A stretch of 5,768 nt of DNA from Methanobacteriota archaeon (GCA_014384685.1 JACNFL010000262.1:1-5768), one strand, 5' to 3'; positions 1 to 5,768 are shown, counted from the stretch's first letter. A program made the numbers and translations. Notes: generated from the letters alone by a model not told the origin.

Positions 1-759
1 AATTTGGTTTCTCAACACATATCCTTTGATGTCATCTATTGTTTCACCTTGTACTGGAAGCCTACCGTGTACCATGATAGGCATTTCATCCAAAACTTGT
101 TGAACAGTGTAAGTGTCAATAACTGAGGTAATCACCACTCTAGGAGTCATTACATCACTTACGGTGATATCTCGGAGTTTCAAGAGATTATGAATTACCT
201 TTTCTTCATCAGCTTCTATTGTTTTTTCTTCCTCGGCCACATCGACAAGCGCTACTAATTCATCCCTTGTGACAGTTTCTTGCTCAGGTGTAGGGAACAA
301 TTTTTTAGCCCATTGAATAGGAACAACAATCCATATTAATCCATAAATTAAGATTTGTAAAAGAAATGCTGCAGGCGTTGCTAAACGCTTAGAATAGAGT
401 GTACCGAGAGTTTTGGGTAATATTTCTGAAAATAATAAAACACCCAAAGTGAGAATTGCTGAAGCAATACCTACAATCAAATCTAATTCAGTGCTACCAG
501 CATATAATTTTGCAACTTCAGTTCCTACCCCAATAGCACCCACTGTATGAGCGATTGTGTTGAGAGTCAGTATCGCAGTTAACGGCCGCTCAGGATCATT
601 TTTGAATAGCCGCCATAAATTAGCAAAACGCTGTTTTTTCGCTTCCATGACGGCAACATTGGAGACAGATGTTGAAAGAAGAACTGCTTCAAGAATACTA
701 CATAAAAACGAGACACCAATTGCCAAAACGGCATAAGTGACGAGGAGAGTGTAGCTCAT
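1..759 (-). CDS. CNNM/CorB (HlyC/CorC, DUF21 + CBS) family membrane protein, 5' part only
   Basis: This reading frame starts at an ATG (759-757) and stays open for 253 codons to the window edge, so its C-terminus is missing. The protein begins MSYTLLVTYAVLAIGVSFLC. About four hydrophobic segments (roughly residues 4-28, 60-80, 93-113 and 130-150) form a DUF21/CNNM transmembrane domain. Family motifs are visible: an acidic residue in TM1 (E24), LTLNTIAHTVGA (65-76) and FSEILPKTLG (110-119). An acidic helical linker (about 165-193) leads into the first CBS domain, marked by VSDVMTPRVV (200-209); the sequence ends inside that domain. Full-length relatives usually carry a CBS pair and often a CorC_HlyC domain, so 100 or more residues are probably missing. 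Characterised relatives (CNNM, CorB, CorC) are linked to Mg2+ or other divalent-cation transport; transport here is inferred from family. A GGTGGAGA stretch lies about 11 bases upstream of the start. It is transcribed divergently from metG. Family certainty is high, substrate certainty low. Confidence 0.9.
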   Translation of the reverse strand, partial: MSYTLLVTYAVLAIGVSFLCSILEAVLLSTSVSNVAVMEAKKQRFANLWRLFKNDPERPLTAILTLNTIAHTVGAIGVGTEVAKLYAGSTELDLIVGIASAILTLGVLLFSEILPKTLGTLYSKRLATPAAFLLQILIYGLIWIVVPIQWAKKLFPTPEQETVTRDELVALVDVAEEEKTIEADEEKVIHNLLKLRDITVSDVMTPRVVITSVIDTYTVQQVLDEMPIMVHGRLPVQGETIDDIKGYVLRNQI

Positions 760-920
760 CGGATTTCTATTCTCCACCGGCTAAGATTGCGCACGACAGT
801 ATCTCCATGTGCCATTAGCCTTTGAATCTACCTTGACTTAACATAAAAAATCATAAAATTTAATGTTGTTCAACAATAAGGATAGGTATTGCCATTAACA
901 TCCTGTTCCGCCCCGAATCT
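760..920. promoter_or_regulatory. Divergent intergenic region between the CNNM-type gene and metG
   Basis: These 161 bases hold no plausible gene. An AT-rich core at about 839-865 (ATAAAATTTAAT at 853-864) is a candidate archaeal TATA element for metG; initiation some 25-30 bases downstream would leave a leader of roughly 30-40 bases. Read on the minus strand, the same core (TTTTTTATGTTAAG, about 837-850) could serve the CNNM gene with a longer leader. No Shine-Dalgarno is visible directly before the metG ATG; the bases there are pyrimidine-rich. I saw no tRNA-like fold and no riboswitch-like element. The promoter assignment is by composition and spacing only. Confidence 0.4.
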
Positions 921-3203
921 ATGGAGGAGCCTGAGTATGTACTTATCTGCGTAGCTTGGCCCTATGCCAATGGCCCATTACACCTTGGTCATGTAGCAGG
1001 ATGTTACTTGCCACCAGATATTCACCTTAGGTTTGAGAGAGCACTAGGCAACAGAGTTTTACTCGTAAGTGGTAGCGATGAACATGGTACGCCAATCACA
1101 GTTACCGCTGAACAAGAAGGAGTAAAACCACAAGATATTGTAGACAAATATCATGCAATTAACAAACTAGCCCTTCTGAATCTTGGATGTGCTTGGGAAC
1201 CTAATATAGATCCAAGAGGGATTGAATATGGAGGTGCATTATTCAATCGTACTTCCGACCCAAGACACAAAAAATATGTCCAAGAGAATTTTCTAGCACT
1301 GTACGAGGCTGGAATGTTTGAGAAAAAAACTATGCAACAATATTACGAACTTCGACAGGGAGGAGAAGGGCGATTTTTGCCTGATCGCTATATCGAAGGA
1401 ACCTGCCCCAATTGCCAATACGAATCTGCACGTGGTGACCAATGTGATGAGTGTGGAACAACTTACGAAGCATCGGAACTAACCTCACCTCATTCAAAGA
1501 TGAATCCGAATGCTGATATTGAAATCAGAGATACTAACCATTTCTTTTTCCGTTTGGATTTATTTCAAAAATCCTTAGAACTTCATTCTAAAGATAATTG
1601 GGATAGTTGGAAAACCAATGTTAAGGCAATGACAAAAAATTGGTTGGACATGGGATTACGGCCTCGGGCTGTTACTAGGGACCTAGATTGGGGTATTGAT
1701 TTACCACTGGATGGGGATGAATGGAAAGGCAAGTGTGTATATGTGTGGTTTGAGGCTGTTCAAGGGTACTACACATGTGCTCGAATCTGGTCACAAGAGT
1801 TTGCTGAGGGAAATCATCCTGATGGAGAATCTGCTTGGGAAAACTGGTGGAAAAATCCAGAGACAGGCAATCAGCCACGCCATCTATATTTCCTAGGTAA
1901 GGACAATATTCCCTTCCATACCGTTATTTGGCCTGCATTAATTATGGGTTTGAATAATACCGATAAAGAGGTATCTCCCGATTCTGATTTGCGCCCTGGA
2001 ATAGGGGATTTACATCTAGAAGATAATGTTCCAGCAATGGAATACTTGATGTTAGCTGGGGGGCAATTCTCAAAGAGTCGTAAACACGCTGTTTGGTTGC
2101 CAGCATTCCTTGATAGATTCCAACCTGATACACTGCGTTATTACTTATCAATAAATATGCCAGAAAACCATGATACAGATTTTAATTGGCCGGATTTTGT
2201 TGAAAAAATTAACAATGAACTAATTGGGACATATGGTAATTTTGTACACAGAGTAATGACTTTAGCTGCCCGTTTAGATGATGGATCCGGAGAAAATCCA
2301 CTAACTAAATACAATGATTTATCATTAATAGAAGGGGAAATAGCCAAAATTTCTGAACTGCATTCAAACATCACTTCAAGCCTTCAAAAACATCGATACA
2401 AAGAGGCCTTGCGTAGTGCGATGAACATGGCCCAATTAGGAAACCAAATGTTACAAGAGGCAACACCTTGGAAATTCCTTAAAGAACCAGAAGATGCTGA
2501 TGAAGAATGGTATAACCAAAGAAAACATTCATTGGCAAAACTTGCATTTGGTTGGAGGATTGCACGAACTTTAGCAATCGTAACTCAGCCATTCATACCA
2601 TTTAGTGCCCAACAATCATGGAATAATCTTGGCCTTACGGGTGAAGTATCTCATGTTTCATGGAGTGCCGCTTTAGACTGGGATAGTGAAATGACTTGGA
2701 GTGGAGAAAACCCTGACCCATTATTTACTAAACTGGATTTAGATGAAATATTAGAAGAAGAAAAACTACTTGCAGATCAATCAACAACATCTGATTCAAA
2801 AGACCCAACCCACGGGGTAAAAGGTGGGAAGAAAAAGGAGAATGAAAAAATGAGTGAAGCACCAGAAGGAATAGCCTACCTTGATTTTGAAGCCTTCATG
2901 AAGGTAGAATTGAGAACCGGACTGATTACTAATGTAGAAGACCACCCGAATGCAGACAAATTATATGTTGTTTCTGTTGATGATGGTACCCCAGAAGGGC
3001 GTGTAGTTTGTGCGGGATTGAAACCATATTATTCAATAGAAGAAATGAATGGTAAATCTGTTGTTTTCGTGGCTAATCTAGAGCCAAGAAAATTACGTGG
3101 TGTAATGAGTCAAGGTATGTTATTGGCTGCTGATGATGGCGAGGGGAACGTAAAATTAATTTCAATTGATGGTGAAATTTCAGTCGGCTCTCTTGTTAGG
3201 TGA
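921..3203 (+). CDS. metG: Methionine--tRNA ligase with fused C-terminal tRNA-binding domain
   Basis: This cytoplasmic class I synthetase attaches methionine to initiator and elongator tRNA-Met using ATP. The Rossmann core carries the HIGH motif as HLGH (21-24). The archaeal-type KMSKS signature is FSKSR (383-387), preceded by Q instead of the usual K. Likely methionine-pocket residues are Y15, D53 (GSDEHGTP), W276 (VYVWFEA) and H333 (GKDNIPFHT). One zinc knuckle is intact (C162, C165, C175, C178). The alpha-helical anticodon domain follows, with the expected N440-x3-R444 and W517. A charged, lysine-rich linker (about 610-650) joins a C-terminal OB-fold tRNA-binding domain (about 652-760) with hPNADKLYVV, ANLEPRKLRGVMSQGMLLA motifs. 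In many archaea that domain is a separate protein; here it is fused, as in many bacteria. The ATG at 921 is chosen because the conserved CVAWPYANGP block follows at once; it lacks an upstream Shine-Dalgarno. An ArsC-like gene follows after 4 bases, suggesting cotranscription. Confidence 0.97.
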   Translation: MEEPEYVLICVAWPYANGPLHLGHVAGCYLPPDIHLRFERALGNRVLLVSGSDEHGTPITVTAEQEGVKPQDIVDKYHAINKLALLNLGCAWEPNIDPRGIEYGGALFNRTSDPRHKKYVQENFLALYEAGMFEKKTMQQYYELRQGGEGRFLPDRYIEGTCPNCQYESARGDQCDECGTTYEASELTSPHSKMNPNADIEIRDTNHFFFRLDLFQKSLELHSKDNWDSWKTNVKAMTKNWLDMGLRPRAVTRDLDWGIDLPLDGDEWKGKCVYVWFEAVQGYYTCARIWSQEFAEGNHPDGESAWENWWKNPETGNQPRHLYFLGKDNIPFHTVIWPALIMGLNNTDKEVSPDSDLRPGIGDLHLEDNVPAMEYLMLAGGQFSKSRKHAVWLPAFLDRFQPDTLRYYLSINMPENHDTDFNWPDFVEKINNELIGTYGNFVHRVMTLAARLDDGSGENPLTKYNDLSLIEGEIAKISELHSNITSSLQKHRYKEALRSAMNMAQLGNQMLQEATPWKFLKEPEDADEEWYNQRKHSLAKLAFGWRIARTLAIVTQPFIPFSAQQSWNNLGLTGEVSHVSWSAALDWDSEMTWSGENPDPLFTKLDLDEILEEEKLLADQSTTSDSKDPTHGVKGGKKKENEKMSEAPEGIAYLDFEAFMKVELRTGLITNVEDHPNADKLYVVSVDDGTPEGRVVCAGLKPYYSIEEMNGKSVVFVANLEPRKLRGVMSQGMLLAADDGEGNVKLISIDGEISVGSLVR
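2835..2852 (+). promoter_or_regulatory. Candidate internal ribosome binding site and ATG within metG
   Basis: AAGGAG at 2835-2840 lies 9 bases before an in-frame ATG (2850-2852, codon 644 of metG), at the boundary between the flexible linker and the tRNA-binding domain. Initiation here would make a 117-residue free tRNA-binding protein, close to the size of stand-alone MetG-beta or CsaA-type proteins. The Shine-Dalgarno match could instead simply reflect Lys-Lys-Glu codons in the linker. No expression evidence is available, so this is only a candidate. Confidence 0.3.
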
Positions 3204-3204
3204 T
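3198..3204 (+). promoter_or_regulatory. Ribosome binding site supporting the GTG start of the ArsC-like gene
   Basis: AGGTGAT, overlapping the metG stop codon (TGA, 3201-3203), matches the archaeal anti-Shine-Dalgarno region and lies 3 bases before the GTG at 3208. It favours GTG over the ATG codons at 3166 and 3169, which sit inside metG. The spacing is short, so reinitiation by ribosomes ending metG translation may contribute. Confidence 0.45.
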
Positions 3205-3207
3205 GCT

Positions 3208-3534
3208 GTGAAGTTGTATCACAACCCTAGGTGTTCAAAAAGCCGCCAAACTTTAGATTTAGTTAACAATGAATCACCAGAAATTGTTCTATATTTGAAA
3301 AATCCATTATCTAAACAACAAATTAAGGATTTGATTACCAGACTAAAGGACCCAATTTCTGAACTGATTAGATGGGGCGACAAAGAAGCACCAAACAAAC
3401 CAGAACATATTGATAGCGGAGTCATAATTGACATACTTGTTGAAAATCCTAAATTAATGCAAAGGCCTATACTTGATAATGGAAAAGTTGCTATTATCTG
3501 TAGACCACCAGAAAAATCACTAGATCTATTCTAG
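3208..3534 (+). CDS. arsC: ArsC/YfgD-family thioredoxin-fold protein (arsenate reductase-like)
   Basis: The 108-residue product matches the ArsC family over its full usual length. It begins with the hallmark YHNPRCSKSR (4-13), placing the catalytic-type cysteine at C9. The three arginines known to hold arsenate in E. coli ArsC have clear counterparts: R55 (LIRWGDKE), R86 (MQRPI) and R99 (CRPPE). The blocks PKLMQRPI and CRPPEKSLDLF resemble the YfgD subgroup in particular. Classical members reduce arsenate with glutathione and glutaredoxin; the physiological role of YfgD-like members is less clear, and archaea often lack glutathione, so the reductant and substrate here are unknown. No ars genes (regulator, pump or methyltransferase) adjoin it, so a dedicated arsenic operon is not supported. 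The GTG start at 3208 is preferred because conserved sequence begins immediately and a Shine-Dalgarno precedes it; a longer form from 3166 would overlap metG. Family confidence is high, function moderate. Confidence 0.9.
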   Translation: MKLYHNPRCSKSRQTLDLVNNESPEIVLYLKNPLSKQQIKDLITRLKDPISELIRWGDKEAPNKPEHIDSGVIIDILVENPKLMQRPILDNGKVAIICRPPEKSLDLF

Positions 3535-3541
3535 ATTGTCA

Positions 3542-4063
3542 TTATTGGGGCTTATCAAAAAATTCCCATTGTATTTCTATTAGTTCGGCATTGCTTTTTG
3601 CTTCGGAATATGCTTCTAATGGCTCTTTGTTTAGTTTCAAGAATTCGTCCCCAAATTTGAATGGTCGAAGAATATCTTTGGCTTGTTCCCACTCATTCAA
3701 CAAAATAAGACAAACAGCCAAGGCTTCAACCGTTGATAATCGCCCTGGTTTACCCCAAGAAACTTCATTCGCTGCTAATAACAAAGGCAAGGTTCTAGGT
3801 TTTAATTTGGGAGATTTATTTTTCACATCCTCAAATGAAACATCACATTTTTTCCAAGAGCAATCTAGCGCTACTATTGAAGCGCCACGCTTAATTTCGG
3901 GAATATCATCAGGTCCCAGAATTTCACCGGCTAATGGGTCAAGCAAGAATCCTCTTCGAGGTGGGCGTTTAAGGGAATTATGAACTATTGCTAATTCCAG
4001 GCGCTCTAATTTCCTTGCAGTACATTTCTTCGGATCGTCTTGAGAAAGGTGGATGATATGCAA
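3542..4063 (-). CDS. tsr3: Tsr3-family 16S rRNA aminocarboxypropyltransferase (DUF367)
   Basis: Tsr3 transfers the 3-amino-3-carboxypropyl group of S-adenosylmethionine to a hypermodified uridine/pseudouridine in the decoding region of small-subunit rRNA (yeast 18S position 1191 and its archaeal equivalent), late in ribosome assembly. The 173-residue product shows the family order: an N-terminal RLI-like segment with DPKKCTARKLER (10-21), LLDPLAGEILGPDD (40-53), ALDCSW (65-70), the block RTLPLLLAANEVSWGKP (90-106) running into LSTVEALA, and FKFGDEFLKLN (135-145). The usual AANPVNYG is AANEVSWG here. The start is a TTG at 4063-4061: it is the only usual start codon between the in-frame mbf1 stop (4084-4082) and the conserved N-terminus. 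The gene lies 18 bases downstream of mbf1, so cotranscription and translational coupling are likely. It converges with the ArsC-like gene, with 7 bases between the stop codons. Confidence 0.93.
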   Translation of the reverse strand: MHIIHLSQDDPKKCTARKLERLELAIVHNSLKRPPRRGFLLDPLAGEILGPDDIPEIKRGASIVALDCSWKKCDVSFEDVKNKSPKLKPRTLPLLLAANEVSWGKPGRLSTVEALAVCLILLNEWEQAKDILRPFKFGDEFLKLNKEPLEAYSEAKSNAELIEIQWEFFDKPQ

Positions 4064-4081
4064 AGGAACTGAAGAGATAGA

Positions 4082-4603
4082 TTACTCCCCCTCTTTACGA
4101 GCCATTTTGATTAAATCACCTAAATTTAGTGAGCGAGACTCTTTATTTCCAACTGTGCGTTCAACTGCAATATCAGATAATTCTCTAAATAAGGAAATTT
4201 TTAATGTTTTTTCAAATTTTCTTATGACTGTATCTCCGGGGCGTTTTCCACCTTCAGTACGTTGAACTATGTTGATTTTCTCTTTCATTTTTAATGCAAG
4301 TGTTCGTTGATCCCATCCTCTCTTTTCACGTGCTTCTCGGATGATTGAAGGAAAATCATCAACTAATTCCTTGCCATCTCTCACCATGATATCTTTGCCA
4401 GCAGTACCAAGGCCACCATAACCACCAGAAGTGGCGGCAGATGTCTTCCTGTTCACCCTAGCCACATTCTTAGCTGCTTGGTCTGTATCGGGATTATATC
4501 CCATTTTTTCTTGACACTTACTGCATCCTTCAACAAAAGCACCGTGCATAGACATGCTCTTGGTTGAAACGCTAACGGCTCCACATAACTCGCAATTACC
4601 CAT
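4082..4603 (-). CDS. mbf1: Archaeal MBF1 (multiprotein bridging factor 1), zinc ribbon + HTH
   Basis: The 173-residue protein has the archaeal MBF1 layout. An N-terminal zinc ribbon is formed by C4, C7, C27 and C30 (CELCG ... CSKC). A glycine-, serine- and lysine-rich linker of about 45 residues follows (36-80). A Cro/C1-type helix-turn-helix (about 84-138) carries IIREAREKRGWDQRTLALKM and a KFEKTLKISL tail, the counterpart of the usual KLEK-L-I-L motif. About 35 further charged residues follow the HTH. Eukaryotic MBF1 bridges TBP and activators, and eukaryotic and archaeal MBF1 also associate with small ribosomal subunits; which role applies here cannot be told from sequence. Linkage to tsr3, an enzyme acting on small-subunit rRNA, is compatible with a ribosome-related job. 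The ATG at 4603 fits because the zinc ribbon starts at once, with GAGGT just upstream. It is divergent from pan. Confidence 0.94.
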   Translation of the reverse strand: MGNCELCGAVSVSTKSMSMHGAFVEGCSKCQEKMGYNPDTDQAAKNVARVNRKTSAATSGGYGGLGTAGKDIMVRDGKELVDDFPSIIREAREKRGWDQRTLALKMKEKINIVQRTEGGKRPGDTVIRKFEKTLKISLFRELSDIAVERTVGNKESRSLNLGDLIKMARKEGE

Positions 4604-4744
4604 TAACCTCGCTTGGACATAAGGCCAACCCTATTTTAGTCCATCTTCGCGCCTCTCAAAAAACGTTCAAGAATACTATTTGATTACATCCACATAGTGA
4701 TACATTGATTAGAGGTAACAAACCCCAATCAATTAGGAATTAGT
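4604..4744. promoter_or_regulatory. Divergent intergenic region between mbf1 and pan
   Basis: These 141 bases contain no credible gene. For mbf1, ACTAAAATAG read on the minus strand (4631-4640) is a TATA-like element whose centre lies about 32 bases from the ATG, which would predict a very short or nearly absent leader. For pan, AT-rich stretches near 4672-4682 could be the TATA element, giving a leader of a few tens of bases, consistent with the Shine-Dalgarno seen before pan. A shared control region for the mbf1-tsr3 pair and the proteasomal ATPase is possible. No clear operator repeat was seen. Confidence 0.4.
4735..4738 (+). promoter_or_regulatory. Ribosome binding site of pan
   Basis: AGGA lies 6 bases upstream of the ATG at 4745, normal Shine-Dalgarno spacing, and supports that start. 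It implies a leadered pan transcript, in contrast to metG, where no such site precedes the ATG. Confidence 0.5.
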
Positions 4745-5768
4745 ATGGTATCCGACACCGACGCAATTTCGCCGAACGATGATGACCAATCTTCACATAA
4801 GGTTGGAACAATAGCAGAACGGACTATTACAAACTTAGAAGATAAGTTTGAAGAATTACGACTACAGACTCAACAGTTATTATCGGACAGAATTGATTTA
4901 GAAAATCGGGTAGCAAAACAAAAATCAAAAATCGGTCGTTTAAGTGAAGAAGTACGGCTAATGCGTATGCCACCACATGTGATTGGAAATATCCAAGATA
5001 TTCTAGACAAGGAACGGGCAGTTGTAAGGTCAAGTAACGGTACAGTATTCCTAGTTACATACAACCAAGGTATTGATGCTGAACTTTTGAAACCGGGGGC
5101 AAGGGTTGCTTTGAACCAAGATACCCTATCAATAATTGATGTATTGAATGATGCTTGGGACCCACTAGTTATGGGTGCGGAAATGATTGAAAAGCCCGAT
5201 ACTTCTTTTTCAGACCTAGGTGGATTAGAAGAACAAATCTCACTTGTCAAAGAATCAATTGAGTTGCCATTGACAAACCCACAGGCCTTCACTAAATTTG
5301 GTATTGAACCTCCTGGGGGAGTTATCTTAGTTGGACCACCTGGTTGTGGTAAAACAATGCTTGCTAAGGCTGTTGCAAATAGTACTGAATGTACTTTTAT
5401 TCGATTGGTTGCAAGTGAATTGGCACAGAAATATATTGGAGAAGGGGGTAGGATGGTTAGAGAATTATTCGATCTTGCTAGAGAACGTTCTCCTTCTATC
5501 GTATTCATAGATGAAATCGATGCAATAGGGGCAAAACGACTGGATTCTGCAACAAGTGGGGATAGAGAGGTGCAAAGAACACTCATGCAACTACTCGCTG
5601 AATTGGATGGCTTTGACTCATTAGCGGATGTCAAATTAATTGCTGCAACAAATCGACCAGATATACTTGATGAAGCACTTCTTCGCCCAGGTAGATTTGA
5701 TAGAGTTATAGAAATCCCATTACCAAAAGAAGAAGCTAGGTTAGCAATTTTGGATATCCATATGAAAG
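4745..5768 (+). CDS. pan: Proteasome-activating nucleotidase (PAN/Rpt-like AAA+ ATPase), 3' end missing
   Basis: PAN forms a hexameric ring on the 20S proteasome and uses ATP to unfold and thread substrates. The frame starts at the ATG at 4745 and is open for 341 codons to the window edge; relatives of about 400-430 residues suggest that some 60-90 residues, including any C-terminal HbYX docking motif, lie outside. In order: an acidic, polar N-terminus (1-20), a coiled coil (about 25-75), an OB-type ring domain (about 76-135) starting after MRMPPHVIG, and the AAA+ module from about 150 ([11 protein letters not shown]). Walker A is GPPGCGKT (197-204), Walker B is IVFIDEID (252-259), and the pore-loop aromatic is Y230 in KYIGEG. 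The second region of homology is [20 protein letters not shown] (311-330), with arginine-finger candidates R324 and R327. The coiled coil plus OB domain separates it from CDC48/VAT, which has two AAA modules and no such N-terminus. Confidence 0.95.
   Translation, partial: MVSDTDAISPNDDDQSSHKVGTIAERTITNLEDKFEELRLQTQQLLSDRIDLENRVAKQKSKIGRLSEEVRLMRMPPHVIGNIQDILDKERAVVRSSNGTVFLVTYNQGIDAELLKPGARVALNQDTLSIIDVLNDAWDPLVMGAEMIEKPDTSFSDLGGLEEQISLVKESIELPLTNPQAFTKFGIEPPGGVILVGPPGCGKTMLAKAVANSTECTFIRLVASELAQKYIGEGGRMVRELFDLARERSPSIVFIDEIDAIGAKRLDSATSGDREVQRTLMQLLAELDGFDSLADVKLIAATNRPDILDEALLRPGRFDRVIEIPLPKEEARLAILDIHMK

Noticed and set aside
760..920. Possible tRNA or riboswitch in the intergenic space before metG
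   Set aside because: No cloverleaf, TTC loop or stable paired arrangement could be traced by eye on either strand, and no known motif was recognised.
3166..3207. Upstream ATG start for the ArsC-like gene, overlapping the metG end
   Set aside because: The added 14 residues do not belong to the ArsC fold, whose first strand begins right at the GTG codon, and the Shine-Dalgarno at 3198-3204 serves the GTG.
3520..3534. Small inverted repeat CTAGA-TCTAT-TCTAG at the convergent gene ends as a terminator
   Set aside because: Only a 5-base AT-rich stem inside the last codons and stop of the ArsC-like gene, with no T-run on either side. It may be chance, and archaeal termination does not require such hairpins.
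3591..3983. Plus-strand open frame of 130 codons inside tsr3
   Set aside because: Antisense to conserved Tsr3 motifs; low-complexity composition and no family resemblance.
4603..4620. Five-codon upstream ORF (MSKRG) whose TAA overlaps the mbf1 ATG
   Set aside because: If the TATA-like element at 4631-4640 is the real promoter, transcription would start too close to the mbf1 ATG to include it. Five codons followed by an overlap of this kind can easily arise by chance.
4604..4744. Possible C/D box RNA in the mbf1-pan spacer (several TGAT words)
   Set aside because: No complete C box with matching D box at suitable spacing is present.
4870..5634. Long minus-strand open frame (254 codons) opposite pan
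   Set aside because: It lies wholly antisense to a convincing PAN coding region with all AAA+ motifs. Its translation is Ser/Thr/Pro-rich with no recognisable domain, as expected for a shadow of a real gene.

Overview
The window looks like archaeal chromosomal core DNA. A proteasome-activating AAA+ ATPase (PAN type), an archaeal MBF1 with an N-terminal zinc ribbon, a Tsr3 rRNA-modifying enzyme and an archaeal-style methionyl-tRNA synthetase occur together, which points to Archaea. The modest GC content, the bacterial-looking passengers (an ArsC/YfgD-type protein and a CNNM/CorB-type transporter) and the MetRS with a fused C-terminal tRNA-binding domain would fit a Thermoplasmatota lineage such as marine group II (Poseidoniia). 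That lineage call is an inference by eye, not from a search.

There are six protein genes and no RNA genes, mobile elements or CRISPR arrays. From left to right they are: (1) the minus-strand 5' part of a CNNM/CorB-family membrane protein, cut by the left edge; (2) a divergent intergenic stretch, 760-920; (3) metG on the plus strand, encoding a 760-residue MetRS; (4) a 108-residue ArsC/YfgD-like protein that starts with GTG four bases after the metG stop, so probably an operon; (5) tsr3 on the minus strand, converging on it with a 7-base gap; (6) mbf1 on the minus strand, 18 bases upstream of tsr3 and probably cotranscribed with it; (7) a second divergent intergenic stretch, 4604-4744; (8) pan on the plus strand, cut by the right edge after 341 codons.

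Most of the genes serve protein synthesis and turnover. MetRS charges initiator and elongator tRNA-Met. Tsr3 modifies small-subunit rRNA. MBF1 is a transcription or ribosome-associated factor. PAN unfolds proteins for the 20S proteasome. The points most worth a second look are a well-placed internal Shine-Dalgarno and ATG inside metG that could yield a free tRNA-binding subunit, loss of the second zinc knuckle in MetRS, the TTG start of tsr3 in the same frame as mbf1, motif deviations in Tsr3, and a Thr-to-Cys change in the PAN Walker A motif. I see no evidence for a wholly new system.
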